A stretch of DNA of 15,043 nt, from the NCBI GenBank assembly GCA_964481765.1, contig CAYZVJ010000083.1, positions 1-15,043 of the forward strand, read 5' to 3'. The position numbers were made by a program, and so were the translations under genes. The notes under the pieces were generated by a model that was not told where the DNA came from, searched no databases, and worked only from the letters and a program-made list of their open reading frames with translations. Shown here in pieces: positions 14,029 through 15,043 of the stretch. Origin of the DNA: G020353115 sp964481765 (GTDB lineage: Bacteria > Bacteroidota > Bacteroidia > Bacteroidales > VadinHA17). The number at the start of each line of letters is the position of its first letter. Positions within the stretch are counted from its first letter, which is position 1.

Positions 14029-14934
14029 TTAGTGAAGGGATTCAGGATAAATTCCACGATCAACCAATAACCTGATCTTTCTGATCACTTCCGCTTTATC
14101 CTCTCTGTAGGTTACCCCAAACCAGGATTCATTACTTTCCAGAACTTTAACCGTAACTTTATTCTGTTTTAAAAGTTCAAAGATGAGCGTAGGTATGTAA
14201 AATTCAGATTTGGGATTTCCTGATTCCAGTGTAAGGAAAGAGCTGAAGGAACGTTCCAGGTAGCCAAAGACATCCGGGTGGAATCCCCAAATGTTCATCG
14301 AAACCACTTCTTTACCCGACAGGTTAATTACCCTGCCTTCCTTGTTGGTATAAACAATTTCATCCTTCCGTTGCTCTATGTTAGTGACCTCTACGATGGA
14401 CCGGAGAAAATTCTTCTCATCTGTCTTACAAATGCCCCTGGCAACCTGTCCGAAATCGGACAGGGTTTTATCCAATCTGAACCCAACCATGGCATATTCA
14501 CTTTCGCTGCTTTGCATCAGGTGATCGACCATTACCTGGAAGGATCGTGCACCATAGAAATCATCTGCATTGATCACAATAAAGGGTTCCCGTATTTTTT
14601 CCCTGGCAACAAGGATTGCGTGGCCCGTACCCCAGGGTTTCTTGCGGTTATCCTGGATGGTAAACCCTTCGGGAATCATGTTTAATTCCTGGAACGCATA
14701 GTCAATTTCAACCTTATGCCGTAACCGGGATCCTATGACCTTCTCAAATTCTGATTGAAACTCTTCCCTGATAACGAAAACAATTTTTTCTACGCCGGCT
14801 CTTATTGCATCGTAAATTGAATAATCCATAATGGTCTCACCGGAGGGACCAACCTGATCAATCTGTTTGAGTCCACCATACCGGCTTCCTATTCCGGCAG
14901 CCAATACCAGCAAATTGGGTTTTGGTTTCGCCAT
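14029..14934 (-). CDS. Sugar-phosphate nucleotidyltransferase family protein
   Basis: The 301-residue protein is a nucleotidyltransferase of the sugar-1-phosphate type. LVLAAGIGSRYGGLKQ (9-24) is the NTP-binding loop and INADDFYG (121-128) the metal-binding region. PWGTGHAILVAREKI (100-114) fits the sugar-nucleotide pocket. The motif GGLKQIDQVGPSGETIMDY is a hallmark of a Bacteroidota group often paired with a sugar kinase (phosphotransferase) gene, reminding me of the AmgK/MurU cell-wall recycling pair; no kinase is visible here, so this is inference. I chose the ATG at 14934. The in-frame ATG at 15033 adds 33 residues (MNIAWEEHIKPVIQ...) with no family resemblance, and a likely -7 box at 14962-14969 would fall inside them. 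Confidence 0.85.
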   Translation of the reverse strand: MAKPKPNLLVLAAGIGSRYGGLKQIDQVGPSGETIMDYSIYDAIRAGVEKIVFVIREEFQSEFEKVIGSRLRHKVEIDYAFQELNMIPEGFTIQDNRKKPWGTGHAILVAREKIREPFIVINADDFYGARSFQVMVDHLMQSSESEYAMVGFRLDKTLSDFGQVARGICKTDEKNFLRSIVEVTNIEQRKDEIVYTNKEGRVINLSGKEVVSMNIWGFHPDVFGYLERSFSSFLTLESGNPKSEFYIPTLIFELLKQNKVTVKVLESNESWFGVTYREDKAEVIRKIRLLVDRGIYPESLH

Positions 14935-14961
14935 ACCGTGCTGAATCGTGATTAAAAGCCA

Positions 14962-14969
14962 TAAAAGTA
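14962..14969 (-). promoter_or_regulatory. Possible -7 box of the nucleotidyltransferase gene
   Basis: On the minus strand TACTTTTA differs from TAnnTTTG only in the last base and lies 27 bases upstream of the chosen ATG. No convincing -33 box is at the right distance. It supports the shorter start but is weak on its own. Confidence 0.3.
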
Positions 14970-15043
14970 ACAAATTTTCTTTTGGATCAGGCTGAATTAC
15001 TGGCTTTATGTGCTCCTCCCAAGCAATATTCAATTATCTTTAT

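Noticed and set aside
14278..14685. A 135-codon plus-strand open frame opposite the nucleotidyltransferase
   Set aside because: It lies wholly within a well-supported minus-strand gene and shows no recognisable domain.
14935..15033. A 33-residue extension of the nucleotidyltransferase from ATG 15033
   Set aside because: The extra residues do not resemble the family, and the NTP-binding loop normally lies within about 10 residues of the start, as with the ATG at 14934.

Overview
This window looks like chromosomal housekeeping DNA from a member of the Bacteroidota, probably a Bacteroidales-like lineage. Evidence: several intergenic regions carry the phylum-type promoter (a -7 box TAnnTTTG about 17-20 bases downstream of a TTG/TTTG-like -33 box). 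Shine-Dalgarno sequences are mostly missing. Several proteins (a DUF4293 membrane protein, a bacteroidetes-style nucleoside phosphorylase, and the block of coiled-coil protein, zapA, 6S RNA and rny) are typical of that phylum. I see no phage, IS element, CRISPR array, tRNA or rRNA.

Layout. Positions 1-3125 are on the plus strand: a DMT-type transporter abutting a YigZ/IMPACT protein, then the aspartate transcarbamoylase genes pyrB and pyrI. Positions 3126-3296 are a non-coding patch of repeats, hairpins and pyrimidine-rich DNA. Positions 3297-4664 (minus) hold a DUF4293 membrane protein and a prohibitin/SPFH protein with a clear terminator between them. Positions 4665-4865 are a divergent promoter region with a terminator-like palindrome. 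Positions 4866-6629 (plus) hold a nucleoside phosphorylase followed 6 bases later by a SirB1-like transglutaminase-fold protein that appears to lack catalytic residues.

Positions 6683-12077 (minus) form a long co-directional run. Read in the direction of transcription it is: a small coiled-coil protein, zapA, a 6S RNA, rny (RNase Y), a UDP-GlcNAc 2-epimerase, a UDP-glucuronate 4-epimerase-like enzyme, a three-hairpin palindromic repeat, and a small initiating sugar-phosphate transferase. A back-to-back promoter pair at 12094-12167 serves this run and a divergent secreted M23 murein peptidase (12199-13959). The window closes with a minus-strand sugar-nucleotide nucleotidyltransferase.

How the genes fit together: the 12 kb region joins cell division (ZapA, the coiled-coil protein), cell-wall hydrolysis (M23), global RNA control (6S RNA, RNase Y) and surface-polysaccharide precursors (three sugar genes). 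The most notable non-coding feature is the 6S RNA in the zapA-rny gap. It has a 14-bp closing stem and a U-run, and echoes the zapA-ssrS linkage of Proteobacteria. Second is a dispersed palindromic repeat with a CCGAAGG core. I found no convincing new defence or mobile system.
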